Assembly: GCA_022385805.1 (NCBI GenBank)
Contig: MU277684.1
Location: forward strand, 504,412 to 548,383
Reading direction: 5' to 3'
DNA from: Pilatotrama ljubarskyi
Taxonomy: Eukaryota > Basidiomycota > Agaricomycetes > Polyporales > Polyporaceae
Length of the DNA stretch: 43,972 nucleotides
The notes beneath the pieces are model-generated. The model was not told where the DNA came from and did no database searches. It worked only from the letters and a program-made list of their open reading frames with translations. Positions 25,371 through 35,057 of the stretch are shown piece by piece. Numbering within the stretch: position 1 is the stretch's first letter; every line of letters starts with the position of its first letter. Both the position numbers and the translations under genes were made by a program.

Positions 25371-27656
25371 TCACTGGCCGAACTGCATGTCCCGATGAAA
25401 CTCGCAGGGCTGCCGCCCAATGGCGATCCCCTCGCCCGCCTGCACCTTCCTCACCACGAGGTCCTCCCTGCCCTCCACGCGCACCTGCACGCACAGATCG
25501 TCCATCTCGTCGATAAAGTGCAGGTGCCCGCACACGCCGTCGCCAAACGGGTGCGGCACGAACTCGTCGTCGCCCGGCGCGTCCGGCTCGCGCAGGAAGT
25601 CGTGGTAGAGCGCCGTGCGCGGGGTCATGCGCCGGATCGACTCGGGCTCCATCGCTTTCTCGAGAAAGTCGAGCGCGAGGTCGATCTCGGCCGAGTACTT
25701 CTCCGCTTCGGATGGTGTCGGCGAGGGCGCGCGCGGGTCGGCGGGGGAGGAGGGGGATGAGCGCCCGGCCCCTGGGGAGTAACATGATGAGGAGGAGGGC
25801 GGGGGACGTGTGCGGCTGCGGTATTTGGGGAGGGTGTAGGGATAGTACGAGGGCTCGGGTTCTGGTGGTACGCGCAGATCTGGGTTCTGTCGCTCGACGA
25901 ATTCTCTCCATGACATGCCCTCTTGCGTGAGTGAAGGGACGTTGGACTGGAATAGTCGACCTAGGATACGCAGAACATGAGTATAAGCTCACCTCGGACT
26001 GGGACCGTCTGTCGACTTACTGTGTAGCGTGGCGGTCTTCTCCATCCTCCGCCGCCCTATGATGGCCGCAATCTCCATGAGCGCCTCCGTGTCGTCGTTT
26101 GATTGGAAGAGAGGAAACTTCTTCGTCAGGAAGAATAAGAGGATCATGCCCGCGGACCAGACGTCAATAGCTGGCGGGTCCCCCACGAGTCAGAAGCAGA
26201 GCCGTCTGGTAAGCATCCGGCACACACCTCCCGTTTGCTCGCCGCACTTCAGCAGCACTTCAGGTGCGCGGAAGCCTCTTGTGCCTGCACGGTTGGCTTT
26301 CGAATGCGGCCTGCTCGGAATGCCATGTCCAGTGAAGTTCATGCAGACGTGTGCACGAAGCGTCCTACCGGGTGTCCTTTTCGGGGTATCCCACCTTTTC
26401 CGACGGGCCTGCACTCCGTATACGTCCCTCCTTTTGCATCCGCTTGATGTGGTCGATGTCGAACTCCGTTCTTGGTTTTAGTCGTCCATGGGGATACTCG
26501 CGCGTCGGTGTTGTGTGCAAACATGCACCTAATGTGGGCCCGCGTTCTACGCGCTGTTTGCCGTCTATCAACTCAGGCGAACATGGAGGAAGGCGGAGAA
26601 CGAGCGACTCACGCAAGCCAAGCCAAAGTCGCACAACGTGCCGATGCCTGTTCGAGGATCGAACAGGAAGTTGGCGGGCTTGACGTCGCGGTGAATGATG
26701 CCTCGTGCATGGATGTCGCGTAATGCGCGAAACATGCAGCGGAAATATGCCTTCACGCCCTCTAAGGGGAGGTACTTGAAGTAGTCCTGGATGTATGCGC
26801 AGACTGAGGACACATGCGCGGTGGCAAACAATCTAGTACGCACCCGGAAGTCGTCATTCTTATGATAGGGCATTATAGCCACTACCTGGTCTCGATGTCG
26901 GAACGCAGTGATGAGTTGCGAGACGTGCCGGCAGCCTCTGCAGTCCTCCATGATGGAAATCTCGTTACGTATTCGTTCGGGACCGCTGGTCACATATATG
27001 CGCTTGATGGCGACGAATACCTTGCTCCCGGGAGGGTTTCGTGCTGTCTGGTAGTATGCGGACGAAGAGGGTGGATGGTGCCCGTGCCATTCAGTGTTGT
27101 CCCACTTTGTGTGGTAGCCGAGGTCAATAGCTTTGTACACGGCGGAGAAGGTGCCTGTTCCGAGGCGGTCAATGATCTTGTAGTCTTCTGTGAGTTGAGG
27201 GACGGCGGTCTCGAGGTCGATGATCTCCTCCTCGATTTCCGCCTGTTCGTCGCGTGACTTGAGGTAGACGGTGAGCTCCTCGTCGGTGTCGTAGTCTGCA
27301 TCGTCCTCTTCCTGTTCGACCTCGTCCTGCTCCATGTCCTCGTCGTCTGAGCCTCCGTCACTGAGCATTTCCTCGTCCGCTTCCTTGTCTGGTGCGTTGC
27401 TTGTCGACGCGCCGTACTGGTACGCAGAGGTCTGTGCGTCGGGGTAGAGCTGTGCGAGATGAGAGTGGTACCGTTCCAGCTCGGGTACGTTGTAGTCATT
27501 TAGGGGGTCGTCTGAGGAGGGCTGGTCGCGGCCATAGTGACGAGCGGAGTCTTGGACTTCCATGAGCTCCTTGAGGTATGCTCTGTTGCGAGTATCTGAA
27601 GAAGACACTTCAAGCGGGTTGGAGGAGTGACGCGAGAGAAGAGCGGTGGCGGCCAT
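25371..27656 (-). CDS. CDC7: Cdc7-type protein kinase (DDK catalytic subunit)
   Basis: Six exons (27656-26844, 26786-26613, 26553-26369, 26310-26228, 26170-26021, 25960-25371) give 664 residues. A very acidic N-terminal segment (about 92-150) precedes the kinase domain. The glycine loop GTGTFSAV is at 166-173, catalytic Lys218 in VAIKRI, HRDVKPANF with Asp305, and CDFGLA at 323-328. An ~80-residue insert between DFG and APE, then DVWSAGMI, is the Cdc7 hallmark (kinase insert 2). In yeast, Cdc7 with Dbf4 phosphorylates the MCM helicase to fire replication origins. The intron at 26787-26843 is 57 nt and stop-free, interrupting the domain between KNDDFR and DYFKYLP. Two MCB-like palindromes lie about 140-160 bp upstream. 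The reading frame runs open further upstream through the tRNA gene, so the ATG at 27656 was chosen from its fit to the conserved protein. Confidence 0.94.
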
Positions 27657-27793
27657 GTATCCAAGAAGACGAACCAAAAAGCGAACCACCGGAGTTACAA
27701 GGCCCTCGTAGATGCCAGGGAGAGAGAGCAGCAGCCGAAGAGCGTGCAAGCCAGCCCGCGCACGCACAAAAGCACTCGAACAACGCAGCCACC

Positions 27794-27820
27794 GACGCGT
27801 CAAGCACCCAACGACGCGTC
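27794..27820. promoter_or_regulatory. pair of MCB-like elements upstream of CDC7
   Basis: Two perfect 8 bp palindromes GACGCGTC (27794-27801 and 27813-27820) have centres 19 bp apart, 138-165 bp before the CDC7 start. ACGCGT is the core of the MluI cell-cycle box bound by the fungal G1/S factor MBF. The match to the motif is seen; regulation by MBF is inferred. Confidence 0.55.
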
Positions 27821-27985
27821 GCGGCTCACCCGGCCCGATACCAGCGCGACATCCTCCGCTGGTGCAGGCAAGCCTCGGATCTGCCTGAGAAGCGAGTCGT
27901 GGCCGGAATTGCAGTGAGCAATGGATGTTACACCCACTGCGTTGCAAAAACATACAGTACGTAGCACTACCTACACAGAACGCAC

Positions 27986-27990
27986 AAAAA
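27986..27990 (-). terminator. RNA polymerase III terminator of the tRNA gene
   Basis: A run of five T on the minus strand begins four bases after the 3' end of the tRNA. T runs of this length stop RNA polymerase III. Confidence 0.75.
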
Positions 27991-27993
27991 GGA

Positions 27994-28099
27994 TGACCAC
28001 CGCAGGACTCGAACCTGCAACCTTTTGGTAACACGGGATCTTTCGGCAATAGCCGTCCGGCGATCGAAGCCAAACGCGCTACCATTGCGCCAGGTAGCC
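27994..28099 (-). tRNA. tRNA-Arg(UCG): tRNA-Arg (anticodon UCG) with a 34 nt intron
   Basis: The minus strand folds as a full cloverleaf. The acceptor GGCTACC pairs with GGTGGTC (two G-T wobbles). The D stem is GCGC/GCGC with loop AATGGTA. The anticodon stem is TTTGG/CCAAA, and the T arm is GCAGG-TTCGAGT-CCTGC. The anticodon loop reads C-T-TCG-A before the intron, so the anticodon is UCG. The intron (28063-28030) sits one base 3' of the anticodon, the canonical place, and contains a CGAA that can pair with the anticodon region. The mature length without CCA is 72 nt. The gene lies between the divergent CDC7 and UBP1-like genes. Confidence 0.92.
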
Positions 28100-28260
28100 A
28101 TGCTTACAGGCAACCGTATCAACAATATATGCACTTGCGCAGAAGCTCTTGCCGCCTCCCATCGGCCTTTCGTTCGCCTCGGGGTTTGCTCAGGTTTACC
28201 CAGTTCTGCGACTCACGGTGACCCATGTCGTCAGTTGAAGGGCCATTGGATCTGAGCTAG

Positions 28261-30813
28261 ATGCTGCAGAACCACGACTTCCGCTACTACGCCTACACTG
28301 TCCTCTCCAATCCGGTCTTTCAACAAGTTGCGCCGCTAGTCTTTCTCATCCTCGTACCAGCCCTCGTCCTCGTCCTGAATTCGTACCGCTACTCGATCGC
28401 AGCCACCCTCTCGATGGTCTTCGACTCGCTGGCACTCATCTTTCCCTGGAACTGGTCGGATGGTTCTTCATCTTCTATTAGTTCGGACAGAAGAAAGCTG
28501 AAGCGGAAGCACGTACGTACCCGCGACGACCATCTAGCCCGGACTTCCAACCAAGGTACGTCCTGCTGATGTCAGGCTCGCATCAGCGCAATAGACCATA
28601 GGCTTCACCCTAGATAGCTCGTACGATGGTGCCAGCGAGGATGGTTACTATCCCGGACTGGTCAACATATCCGGCACGTACTGCTTCATGAATTCTACGC
28701 TGCAGGTGAGTAGCGCAAATGCGCCGCAATGTATCGACTAAGTCTCCACGATACGCCGCAGGCCATGGCGTCCTTGACATACCTCCAACCCCAACTAGAC
28801 GAGATACATTCCAGAGCGGAAGCTCTAGACGTGCCCACCCCAGTCATCGACTCACTGCGGGAGCTCGTACGCAGTCAGTACCTCCCGTTCGCTCGCGTAT
28901 CTCCTTCCTGACCTCATGTGACAGCCCTGAACACGCCCTCTTCCTCTTCCCGTGCGCTGCGCCCCGTTGACATCATCAATGCGTTGTCGAACCACAATGC
29001 GGGGAAACACAACTCGCTGTTCTCCTCCCGAGAACACCAGGACGCGCAAGAGCTCTTCCAGCTTCTCTCCGAATGCATCAAGAGCGAGGCGTCCGCCGTG
29101 GCGAAAGAGAGCCGACGAGATCGCGGTCTTGGAGGCCTGACGAAACAAGACGCTCTCAACATGCGAGACCTAAACCAGACGGTGTTCGACGGGCTTACGG
29201 CCAACAGGCGCAGCTGTATGGAATGCGGGTACACCGAGGCGGTCATGCATTTCCCCTTCGACAATTGGCAGCTTGCCGTCCCTCGCATGGTGGTACGTGT
29301 GACCCTGGTCTCGATCGTATGACCTTTGCTCATGATGTCATCTCCTCAGGGAGCCTGCCGCCTCGAAGAATGCCTCGAAGACTACACGAGACTGGAGCTG
29401 CTGAACGACTGTATCTGTCGAAAGTGCTCGATGCTCGCCACCTACCGCCGATTAGAGCAGGAAGTAGAGAGGCTGAACGAGGCCTCTCAAGCATCTCAGG
29501 ACCCGACCTCCTCCAAGAAGAAGCGCGCTCGGGACGCACGGAAATTGCTGACGAGGGTCAAGGCGGCGCTAGATGAGGGTCGAATTGAAGAGGATATCAA
29601 GGGCCTCAAGATGGAAAAGATCTTCAGCCGAGCCTCCACAAAGCAATCCATGATTGCCCGCGTAAGTGCATCAACTGCCTCCCCTTATACTATTTCCTTA
29701 TACTGGCTTTCTCAGCCGCCACCCGTCCTTGCCCTTCATCTTAACCGTTCAATGCACTATGGTCACTACGCTACGAAAAACAACTGTCGCGTCGTCTTCC
29801 CCGAGATCCTGGACCTCACACCTTACACCACATCCGGACAACTATCCACACAACCCTCGGCCCCCATCTCCTCCCCGCCACCACCAATCCCGATACAGCG
29901 CTCCGTCACGCCTACGCCATCCACCTACGCCGTCCCCCGCACCCTCTACCGTCTTGCCGCAGTCGTTTGCCACTACGGCCAGCACTCTTTCGGGCACTAC
30001 GTCTGCTTCCGGCGGAAACCCCGACCCCCGTCCGCCGGCGACCGCCGCTTCGCGCCGCCAAAGCTCGCATGTCCCCTCGGGTGCGACTGCGCACGCTGTG
30101 AGCGGTACGGGCCCGTGCGTGAGGATGATGAGTCTGGTCCTCGTCCGGGGCGGGGCTGGCTCCGGATCAGCGACGACACCGTACAGGAGTGCGGGATCGA
30201 GCGTGTGTTGCAGGAGGGATCGGGCGCTTTCATGCTCTACTACGAGCGCGTACAGCAACCGCGTACGTCGCCATATACAGGCTCGCCGCGCGGGTCCGAG
30301 GAGACTGTGAAGGCGGAGGAGTCGCATGCACCGGTTGCGGGTGCTGTGACGGCCACGAATGGCGCCGAGCCATCGACGCGAGAAGGCAGGCCGAACGGCG
30401 ACGCCTCGAGGCGCAGGGAGAGCCGGGAGCGTCGGGACGAGAGCAGCAAGATGGTCGGGCCGCGTATCGTGCGACGGACGTCTGCGCATCGGAAGCCCAG
30501 CGCACCGCCCATGTCGAGGTCAGAGAGCTCGAGCTCCACGGCGAGCTCAAAGCACGCCAACGGCGACGCCAGCCTACCAAACGGCCGTCCGCACCACCAC
30601 CATCATCACCATCACCACAGTCGGCCACACACGCCTCCGCATGGCGGCGCGGACTCGCCCTTATCCCCCCAGCGTCCTCCGCTCTCGCCGACGCCCTCGA
30701 GCAAGTCCGGGCGTCTGAGGAAGAGCAGGCGGTCCATCTCGCAGTCGGATACGCACCCCGCGTCGCCAACACAGGCTGCACAGGCTGCACCTCCCGCGTC
30801 CCAACGAGCGTAG
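28261..30813 (+). CDS. UBP1: membrane-anchored ubiquitin carboxyl-terminal hydrolase (Ubp1/USP30-like)
   Basis: Six exons (28261-28555, 28602-28705, 28762-28873, 28925-29292, 29350-29661, 29716-30813) encode 762 residues. One or two hydrophobic stretches at about 18-36 and 46-60 form an N-terminal membrane anchor, as in yeast Ubp1 and animal USP30. The Cys box is GLVNISGTYCFMNSTLQ with Cys126 as nucleophile. The finger subdomain shows CMECGYTE and CRKC, a CxxC pair likely to bind zinc. The His box HYGQHSFGHYVCFRR has its catalytic His at about 491, and ISDDTV supplies the Asp. After the catalytic domain, about 200 residues are Ser/Pro-rich and disordered, with a run of nine histidines. The exon 3 donor (CGCA|GTCAGT at 28874) is the least certain junction. 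Confidence 0.9.
30592..30618 (+). repeat. CAC/CAT repeat coding for nine histidines
   Basis: Nine consecutive His codons in mixed CAC and CAT order lie in the disordered tail of the Ubp1-like protein. The codon mixing suggests an old run rather than a recent slippage event. Confidence 0.85.
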
Positions 30814-31501
30814 CCAGCTTTTCTTGGCGTGCTGAGCTCTCTTTGATCTGCTGTTCCTACATTTATTGGTTTAGTCTATCGACATGCGACACCCCTCCTG
30901 CCCCGAGTACACTACACCACACGCCTGACCGCCTACTCTCCCCTCACCCTATGTATCTGCACCTGGCCGGAATGCACACGACTTTGCTAGTCCTATTTGC
31001 GTATCTGCAGCAGTGGCGAGGTATACCAAAGGCGAGGGTAGGGCGAGTGCGACAACACCTACTCAGTTACCTTCAGGATCATTCGCTCAACGCAGCTCGA
31101 ATTCTGAACACCGATTCTGACCGCCGAATTGTCCGACACGACAGAGGCGAAACGGAGATAAATGATTCGAAACTATCTACATACATATGCAAGAGCTGAG
31201 AAGGAGCGAGAGACAAAACCAACCAAGAAAAATCCCTCCGGAGACCAGTGTACATCGGCGCGTCGCGCCGTCCTATGTCACAACTACACGCGGTCGAGAC
31301 TTGGATACGTAGTGATGAGCAGGATTCCGTGGACGCTACATGTGCGCCCGCATCCGCGCCTTCGCGGTATGGTCGCAACATGGCCGTCAAGTAGTACAAC
31401 AGTCCGGCGTCCCGCTCTTCTCAGAGTGTGCGGGGACCGTCGAGGTGTGCCGAGAGTCCGTGTAGAGCCGGAACCGCGCGACGGTCATGTGGGGCGCGCG
31501 A
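30814..31501. other. convergent intergenic region
   Basis: This stretch lies between the 3' ends of the Ubp1-like gene (+) and the 85-residue protein gene (-). Plus-strand frames from 31162 onward are shadows of the minus-strand gene. No other feature was seen. Confidence 0.4.
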
Positions 31502-32068
31502 TCACCAGTAGATGGTGCGCTCGATGGTGCGCTTGTGTTGCGGGGACGGGCGGGTGTACGAGATGGTTCGGCGCACGCGCGTCACGGTCGGGTACCTGCG
31601 CGGGGAGGGCGAACGACGTCATCAGCCTCCGCGATCTCTCTCACACTGGCGGCGGCGGCAACTCTCGTGTTGACCCGACGCCACGCTCTCGAACGCGAGA
31701 GAAGGGCGCGTGGGAGAGGGTGGTGGTGGTGGTGGTAGGGACTTACCATGCGTGGTATACCTCACCGGGGTCGAGCTGGACTTCGACGATTTGGCGGCCC
31801 TGTATGCGCGATTGCGGTCAAGGGAGTGGACCGGGTGGCGAAATCAGGCAGACGTACAGCATAGTCGATGTGGGACCCGATGACGAGGCCCTCGCGCCTG
31901 CCGTGCGTACTGTGCTGGACAGCGACGATGTCGCCAGGCTGCGCACGACGAGAGTCGTCAGTTATCGTCCTGCATCGTCGCGAGCGAGGTAGAGCTGCGC
32001 CCCGCAGAGACTCTTATCACAGAACAGGCAGTACATACAGCAATCTCATCGGATACGTAGGAGGACAT
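31502..32068 (-). CDS. small conserved-looking protein of 85 residues, function unknown
   Basis: Four short exons (32068-32039, 31938-31858, 31799-31747, 31595-31502) join in frame to 85 residues and a TGA. Donors are GTATGT, GTACGT and GTAAGT; acceptors are GCGCAG, TACAG and CGCAG. The protein reads MSSYVSDEIA, then PGDIVAVQHSTHGRREGLVI, then a short-stranded, basic remainder ending TIERTIYW. There is no signal peptide, membrane segment or metal motif. The even mix of Val, Ile, Tyr and Gly suggests a small beta-rich fold. The ATG at 32068 is the first one downstream of a TATATAAA at 32292-32299. The gene is too fragmented for single-frame ORF searches. The family is not recognised; the call rests on splice signals, frame closure and promoter position. 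Confidence 0.65.
31718..31738. repeat. GTG trinucleotide microsatellite
   Basis: About six tandem TGG/GTG units on the plus strand lie inside the last intron of the small minus-strand gene, close to its donor. This is simple sequence with no coding role. Confidence 0.7.
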
Positions 32069-33225
32069 GGCTGGGGTCGATTGGTCGAGTGACTGGAGCG
32101 AGCGAGCGAGCTAGCTGGAGGACGAGACGCGCGAGGACAATAGCGAGCGCTTGCTTTTGGGAGCCAAGGGCGACGAGAGCGACGAGGTCGGCTTGGATGA
32201 CAACGACGACGACGGTGACGACTGTGACGACGAGGAGACCAGCGAGGACGAGGAGACGATGGGGAGGGGAGAAAAACGCAGAAAGCCCCGGTTTATATAG
32301 ATTAGATGGCGCGGGGGCTCGCTTCGCGGCCGCGGGGTGCCCGCACGGGCGAGGCAGCCATGAGGCGTCCCCCGTCCCTGGTAGCGCACCCTCGCGCGGC
32401 GCAGGCGTCCCTCACTCGAGCTCGTCTTGGCCGCCTCCTTGTTCTCTCTGCCGTCGTTCTCGCGCTGTGTATTGTTCGTGCACAGACGGACGCACGACGC
32501 GGCGGCAAGCGTTTGTCACCTAGGCGCGGCGTTCATTCGCGCTCACGCCTGGGCGCGAAGATCTAGCGTAGGAATGGCTTCGGCAGAGTTCGGGACCTTT
32601 CGTCCGCAGGACGCATTGCAGCAGCGGCCCCGACAGACAGACTAGCCTCAGTAGCAGTCCCGTAAATGCCTGTGCCAATGGTGATATCCAGCACCCTGCG
32701 GACTGCAGCGAATGCTTCCGTATAAGCACGCACCGAAACCGCGCGGCATCAAGCCATCCGGAGGCAGCGAGGTCGTAGACATCGCAGGCAGTGTCACGAT
32801 AACTTCTCGGTCGATGATCACTTGCCTGCAGGAGATGGAAGCCTGAGAGTATGTTGCGGGAGCTGTGGTCTGCGAGCAAGGAGCGTGAGGACCGTACTGC
32901 TGTGATCGACGTCAGAGGCATGGCCGCCACGCGAAGGATGCATGGTAGATCGGAGGTAGACTAAGAAGTACACATACATTACAGCCTGCAGCTGTGCCAG
33001 TGGACAAGTGCCGATACAGACATGATATGCGCACAGAACGCGTATGAAGAAGACTAGTGATGTCGTTCCATGGCACAGCTAGTAGTGTGACAGGATCTAT
33101 GCGGTCAAGCAGAAGGTTGAACACCCCATGGGCGCAGGAAGAACCTCTAGCCCACGAGGACATTGCGCGCGGCCGCACACCGCCCCGGGGACGCAGACCT
33201 GGCAGCAGAGCTCTCAGGCCGGAAG
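32069..33225. other. upstream region of the small gene and 3' side of the DNAJC28-like gene
   Basis: It contains the leader of the 85-residue protein gene, with imperfect GAC/GACGAC repeats at about 32160-32260 (pyrimidine-rich TCG repeats in the sense of the gene), and its TATA box. From 32300 to 33225 several frames are open but none looks coding. Confidence 0.4.
32292..32299 (-). promoter_or_regulatory. TATA box of the 85-residue protein gene
   Basis: TATATAAA on the minus strand lies about 225 bp before the start codon. No ATG occurs between it and 32068, so the leader would be free of uORFs. Confidence 0.5.
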
Positions 33226-34824
33226 TCATCGGCCTCGGAAAGCGGCCACCAGGTCTCGGAACATATCCCGAAACTTGAACCCTCCCCAATCCATCGCTGA
33301 CCCTCCGGCGGGCCCTCCTCCATCTTCGTCGTCCGTCATGGCATAAGCGGGTCTCCTCGGCCGGATACCTTTCGCTCTCTCCTGCAGACCCGCCAGAATA
33401 TCTTCCGCAGCCTCGCGGTACACCCTCTCGAGCTCTGCGTTGCGCATATAGTAGGGCCGCCTCACCGCGTACGGCGCCAGCCCATTATACTTGCGCACGA
33501 GGGAGTTAAGCTCCTCGAGCGCGGTGTCGTGGTATGAGCGCTCGCGCGCCTCCCATTCCGGATCACGCATCGCAATGACCTCGTCGAGCGTGAACCGGGG
33601 GAGAAGCTCTACTGGGTTCGAAGCGGTAATCATGCGGATGGCCCGGCGCGTCCACGACTGCTTGACCACCTCCCGGAAGGAGGTCACCGCCGTCTCGAGT
33701 TCTATATGGAACGACGCCCGCGGAAGGCGGGAGGCAACAGAGTGAGCGTGCTGCGTCAGATAGCGGAGAATGGAGATGTGGGACTGGACGTACCGCCTTG
33801 GACCTCGACCCAGGGCGGGGCGGCGCCCTGCCGCTGCACAATTCGGTTCATGAGGTATTCTTCGCGGCCGATGAACGGGTTCTTGTCTTCCGCCGCTTGG
33901 GCGATGGGCTGGCCGCGGCCCTTGATGTTATTGAAGTGTCCGGCCTGGCGCGCTTTCTGCGATCGGGGAGGTCAGTAACGAGTATGCGAGGTGGGAGGGA
34001 CTTCCGCTGAGACGGCGCACCTCTATCCTGTCTTCGACCAAGTTTGCCCAACCCTTGAGGGATACGGGGTTGGGTCGCCGGTACTGGTCGGCGGCAGCCC
34101 CTTTGATGCCGAGCCGGTAGTCGATGGTAGATTCCCTAGCACGGGAGAGCCTAGTGCCCTGCTCCATACGTTTCTTCGTCTCTCGTTCTTTCCTCCTGGC
34201 TTTCTCGTCCAGAGGCAGAGGGGCTGCCGGACGAGCCGGTTTCGGAGGGGGGATGTTTCCGTAACGGACACTGGAGGTGACATGGGAGGGTACCTTGAAG
34301 GTGGTATGCCACGGCTGGTGCCCCTCAATACCTGGAAGAATAGGTTCGCCGGGAACGTAGCGGCGGACGGGTGCCTCCTCTTGGACCTCCGCGCTCGTGA
34401 TATTGACAACGGTGTCTTCTGCGAGGTGTACATTGGTGGGCGAGTCGGGGTTGCGTACCTGAGGCGGAGCCTGTTTGAGCTTTTCCTCGGCCGTCCTGAT
34501 CGGTCCAGACCGCATGGGCTTGTACTTGTCGACGAGCATGCGCAAGACGGCATGCTGCACAGGCTCGTCACCGTCCCAGTTGTCTTGCTGGCTTTCTAGG
34601 ACGGAGAGGGTGGAAGACTTGTGTGCGTGCTGCTGCTCCTCAGCCTCCTCTCGGGCGGCGTCCTCGAAGAGCTTGGAGCTTGCGGAGTGGTCTGTGCTGG
34701 GTGTTTGCGTAGATGCATTCCGGGCGCTGTGCTGTATGTGCGGAAGCCATGGTGCGGTGCGGGCGATCGAGGGGGCGCGTAGAACGGAGGGGCGGGCAAG
34801 AAGCTGAACACTGACCGAGCTCAT
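33226..34824 (-). CDS. DNAJC28/DUF1992-domain protein, probably mitochondrial
   Basis: Three exons (34824-34021, 33956-33794, 33701-33226) give 480 residues; introns are 64 and 92 nt. The N-terminus (MSSVSVQLLARPSVLRAPSI) has Arg and Ser and no acids, as in a mitochondrial presequence. A DUF1992 block, the conserved part of DnaJ homologue C member 28, spans exon 2 (KARQAGHFNNIKGRGQ, NPFIGREEYLMNRIVQRQ, PPWVE). It continues into exon 3 with helical sequence (SYHDTALEELNSLVRKYNGL). No J domain with an HPD motif is visible, which is usual for fungal members. An acidic, Lys-rich linker precedes the domain. The molecular role of the family is unknown. It shares a 233 bp divergent promoter with the tandem-BTB gene. 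Confidence 0.87.
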
Positions 34825-35057
34825 TCAGGTGCACACACAACTTGCAGAGGCAGACAGGCGCCCGCAGAGAGTGACGATGATTAATGAGCCACGGTCACGT
34901 GAGCAGGGGGACGCGGTGGTGGCACGGGCGGACGCGTCGAGTGTCGGAGGAGATGCGATCGGGCGTGTTTGTGCATTCTACGCCGTCCACAGCCACCTCC
35001 GAGCTCTTTCCCTCTTAACCATGCTTTCGCTCCTCGCATTCTTCTCTCCGAACGCCC
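34825..35057. promoter_or_regulatory. bidirectional promoter of the DNAJC28-like and tandem-BTB genes
   Basis: Only 233 bp separate the two divergent start codons. It contains the perfect palindrome TCACGTGA at 34895-34902 (E-box/Cbf1-type site), a single ACGCGT at 34931-34936, and an out-of-frame ATG at 35021 upstream of the BTB start. Sites are seen; binding is inferred. Confidence 0.5.

Larger units (their letters stand above)
27657..27993. other. CDC7 upstream region
   Basis: This 337 bp separates CDC7 from the tRNA gene. It holds two GACGCGTC palindromes (27794-27820) and the tRNA terminator at its far end. Nothing else was recognised. Confidence 0.5.

Noticed and set aside
27657..28085. 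Upstream extension of the CDC7 reading frame to 28085 (505-codon frame)
   Set aside because: It runs through the tRNA gene, where the frame is open by chance; similarity to Cdc7 begins after the ATG at 27656.
30240..30790. Long minus-strand frames opposite the tail of the Ubp1-like gene
   Set aside because: They are shadows caused by high GC at third positions of the plus-strand coding sequence.
31162..31992. 276-codon plus-strand frame
   Set aside because: It is antisense to the exons of the small minus-strand gene, has an Arg/Thr/Gly-skewed composition and no domain.
32306..32566. 86-codon plus-strand frame with a hydrophobic segment
   Set aside because: Arg-rich random-looking sequence overlapping the small gene's promoter; no splice sites or conserved motif.
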